Source of the DNA: Primula veris
Lineage: Eukaryota > Streptophyta > Magnoliopsida > Ericales > Primulaceae
NCBI GenBank assembly: GCA_963682055.1
Contig: OY821750.1
Location: 27,846,402 to 27,910,401 of the forward strand
Direction: 5' to 3'
DNA length: 64,000 nucleotides
Shown here: positions 62,401 to 64,000 of the stretch, piece by piece
Numbering within the stretch: the stretch's first letter is position 1
Layout: every line of letters begins with the position of its first letter
Position numbers and translations under genes: made by a program
Notes under the pieces: generated by a model
The model's database searches: none
Seen by the model: only the letters and a program-made list of their open reading frames with translations
What the model was told of the DNA's origin: nothing

Positions 62401-62822
62401 GTCAAAGAAATTTGCTCAAAAACACTTTAAATTATTTCGAGAAATTTCGTAAATATGCAAACCATAATCCAAAAGTATGTTCAAATGGAAAAATCATAAT
62501 CCAAATGGAAAAACATAATCCAGATGAGCGAAAAAATGGCTCAATGATTTATCAAAATCAATAAAGAAAGGTATCAAACTCATTTGAACCACAAAACCGG
62601 GGGTCTCAAGAGTTTCCTTTCAGTTAGCTTTAACCACATTAGCATCGGTTTTTTTCACCTTTATAATAGTTGTGAACTATTTAAGGAGTAACCGTGCATG
62701 ACCTTTGTCTTTATAGCATAGAATTGGCTCCTTGAGCATTATCTCTTGTTTTGTGACAACGGGCCATATTGTTCCTTTCAATTACTGTCTTGGAGCCACA
62801 GGTTTTCGATTTTGACGATTGT

Positions 62823-63149
62823 CTAAAATTTCGCTTGGCTAAGCGATTCATCGGGATCGCGACAGTTCGAGACAAATAACACTTGTCTCGGTTCTTGATT
62901 CGTGGAAAAAAAAAGTACACGAAGAGCATTAATATCAGGCAAACAATTCGCCATTGACCCAATAGGATTAAAACTACTCACCGGGGTAATTTTCTCATCC
63001 AATAACAGATGAGCGATAAAGGAACATGGTGAATATAAATTCATGATACTGCTTATGGAATACAATTTCCAAGCTAGTATTTTGGTGAAGGATAGCTCCA
63101 ATATGTCAATTTCATACATTTGTTCACCATAGACGTCATCACGTCTCAA
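62823..63149 (-). pseudogene. gag-region remnant of copy 2 (counterpart of 49016-49480)
   Basis: MRRDDVYGE..EIDILE.SFTKILAWKLYSISSI is shared with the copy 1 frame at 49016-49480, but the two diverge in frame after about residue 78. I do not recognise a domain. The region sits where Copia gag should lie, so I take it as decayed gag. Confidence 0.5.
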
Positions 63150-63393
63150 ATATGGCGGCGGAATAAAATCAATGCCTTAGCATTCATCGTGATGGTAACA
63201 ACAAACTCGTATTTTACTCATCAAAGATGGCATCCAAAAAAAATTTGGGCATCACATTTTCACACATCAGGGTGAGTAACATGTGGTGACGAATTAAAAT
63301 CAACATTTAAACAGTCATTTCACAAGTATATTTTTACGAATTTTCTCATCATAGATGGCATCCAACATGTGTTGGGAGTTCTGGATTATTTAT

Positions 63394-63521
63394 CATATAA
63401 AACGACTGGTTTATATGTTTATGGTTTGCACAAGCATAAACTTTATTTCGAAACGACAGGTTTGAAAAATAGTTTTGCTTTTAATGTGAATAGGTTCTCA
63501 TTGATCGAACAACAGGTCGAT
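63394..63521 (-). other. Three constant-loop hairpins (copy 2)
   Basis: + strand coordinates 63394-63417, 63446-63467 and 63504-63521. On the element strand: CATATAAA-CCAGTCGT-TTTATATG, TTTCAAA-CCTGTCGT-TTCGAAA (one mismatch) and ATCGA-CCTGTTGT-TCGAT. Counterparts of 48642-48771. Confidence 0.85.
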
Positions 63522-64000
63522 ACAAAGACACCAATTCGGCGAAAAATACACCTATATAAACACACTCGGGGAACTTATTATTTACTTAACCCCTTTCGGT
63601 AGCTCTACTTGAACACGACCAGGAAAGACGGTGAGGGGGGTGGGCACGAATGCCTCTTAAAAACCGACCTCATTAGGAGAGCGACTTCCGCCTTTATATT
63701 TCCTAGACATCGTATCCAAATAGGTGAGCCTATTTGGGGAAGATTCATAATTATTCCAACTTAAATGTGAATACATATACCGGATTTCGTAAATTTTCAA
63801 CTCAAAAACTACATCTAAATGTTTAAGCTTGAGGAAAATTTCTACTCAAAAGAGATACATTGTAAAATGTTCAAATTCGAGGCAATTTATAAGCTCACGT
63901 AACATAAAAATGTCTATGAGCTTTTATGTGACAAGATAAAATAGCATTCAACAATATCGTAATATAAAGGCATGCCATACTCATGTAAACTAGTCCTAAC

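Larger units (their letters stand above)
58248..64000 (-). mobile_element. Second, inverted copy of the coding-dead Copia family (copy 2, cut by the window end)
   Basis: The minus-strand element runs from its 3' LTR (58248-58482) past 64000. It parallels copy 1 throughout: minus-strand hairpins, integrase remnant near 61300-61440, pre-RT VFGP segment near 60410, gag-region frame at 62823-63149. RNase H is better preserved here (59138-59449). It shares frame lesions with copy 1, such as the damaged RT segment at 60295-60326 that corresponds to 51841-51870. The 5' LTR and target duplication lie outside the window. Confidence 0.88.

Overview
This is nuclear DNA from a flowering plant, most likely a eudicot. 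It has AT-rich intergenic DNA, spliced genes with GT..AG introns, a nuclear-type tRNA gene, Ty1/copia retrotransposons, hAT-, CACTA- and Stowaway-type non-autonomous elements, and a Helitron terminus. I cannot name the species. All motif comparisons were made by eye or from memory of the families; no search was run.

Three protein-coding loci and one tRNA gene stand out, all protein genes on the + strand. (1) 10798-15475: a five-exon receptor-like cytoplasmic kinase of subfamily VII, closest in memory to Arabidopsis RIPK, with a hAT element in intron 4. (2) 17911-29173: a five-exon RBX1-like RING-H2 gene. It is stretched by a 6-kb Copia element in intron 1 and a 1.8-kb element at the intron 3 donor, and carries a 2-residue duplication in the RING and a stop that removes the last five residues. 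(3) 31098-31179 (minus): tRNA-Ser(GCU). (4) 39185-46364: a four-exon subtilisin-like protease very like Arabidopsis SBT1.8. From memory RIPK (At2g05940) and SBT1.8 (At2g05920) are near neighbours in Arabidopsis, so the kinase/protease pair may be conserved microsynteny invaded by transposons.

The retroelements fall into two groups. The Copia at 18810-24790 (minus strand) has essentially identical ~699-bp LTRs, a CCGTG target-site duplication and an intact 1112-codon protease-integrase-RT-RNase H frame, but its gag is broken by a frameshift and a stop. The second group is a pair of related elements: a complete one at 47008-53999 (+) and an inverted one from 58248 to beyond the window end (-). 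The first has identical 203-bp LTRs and a CTAAC duplication, yet its coding region is ruined. Both copies share at least one of the same lesions, so the family looks like a non-autonomous retrotransposon spreading after its genes died.

The most unusual signal lies inside this second family: a long series of small hairpins whose stems all differ but whose 8-base loop is nearly constant (CC[T/A]GTCGT). Near the 3' end there is a second hairpin type in which a constant TTTCCCACTGGGTTT-like core is closed by stems that change from copy to copy but stay paired. Both types occur in both element copies. They look like a repeated RNA structure kept on the transcript after protein coding was lost; packaging, dimerisation or trans-recognition signals are possible explanations.

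The rest is intergenic DNA with foldback elements, tandem duplications and microsatellites. About 8 kb of it lies upstream of the protease gene and about 10 kb upstream of the kinase gene.
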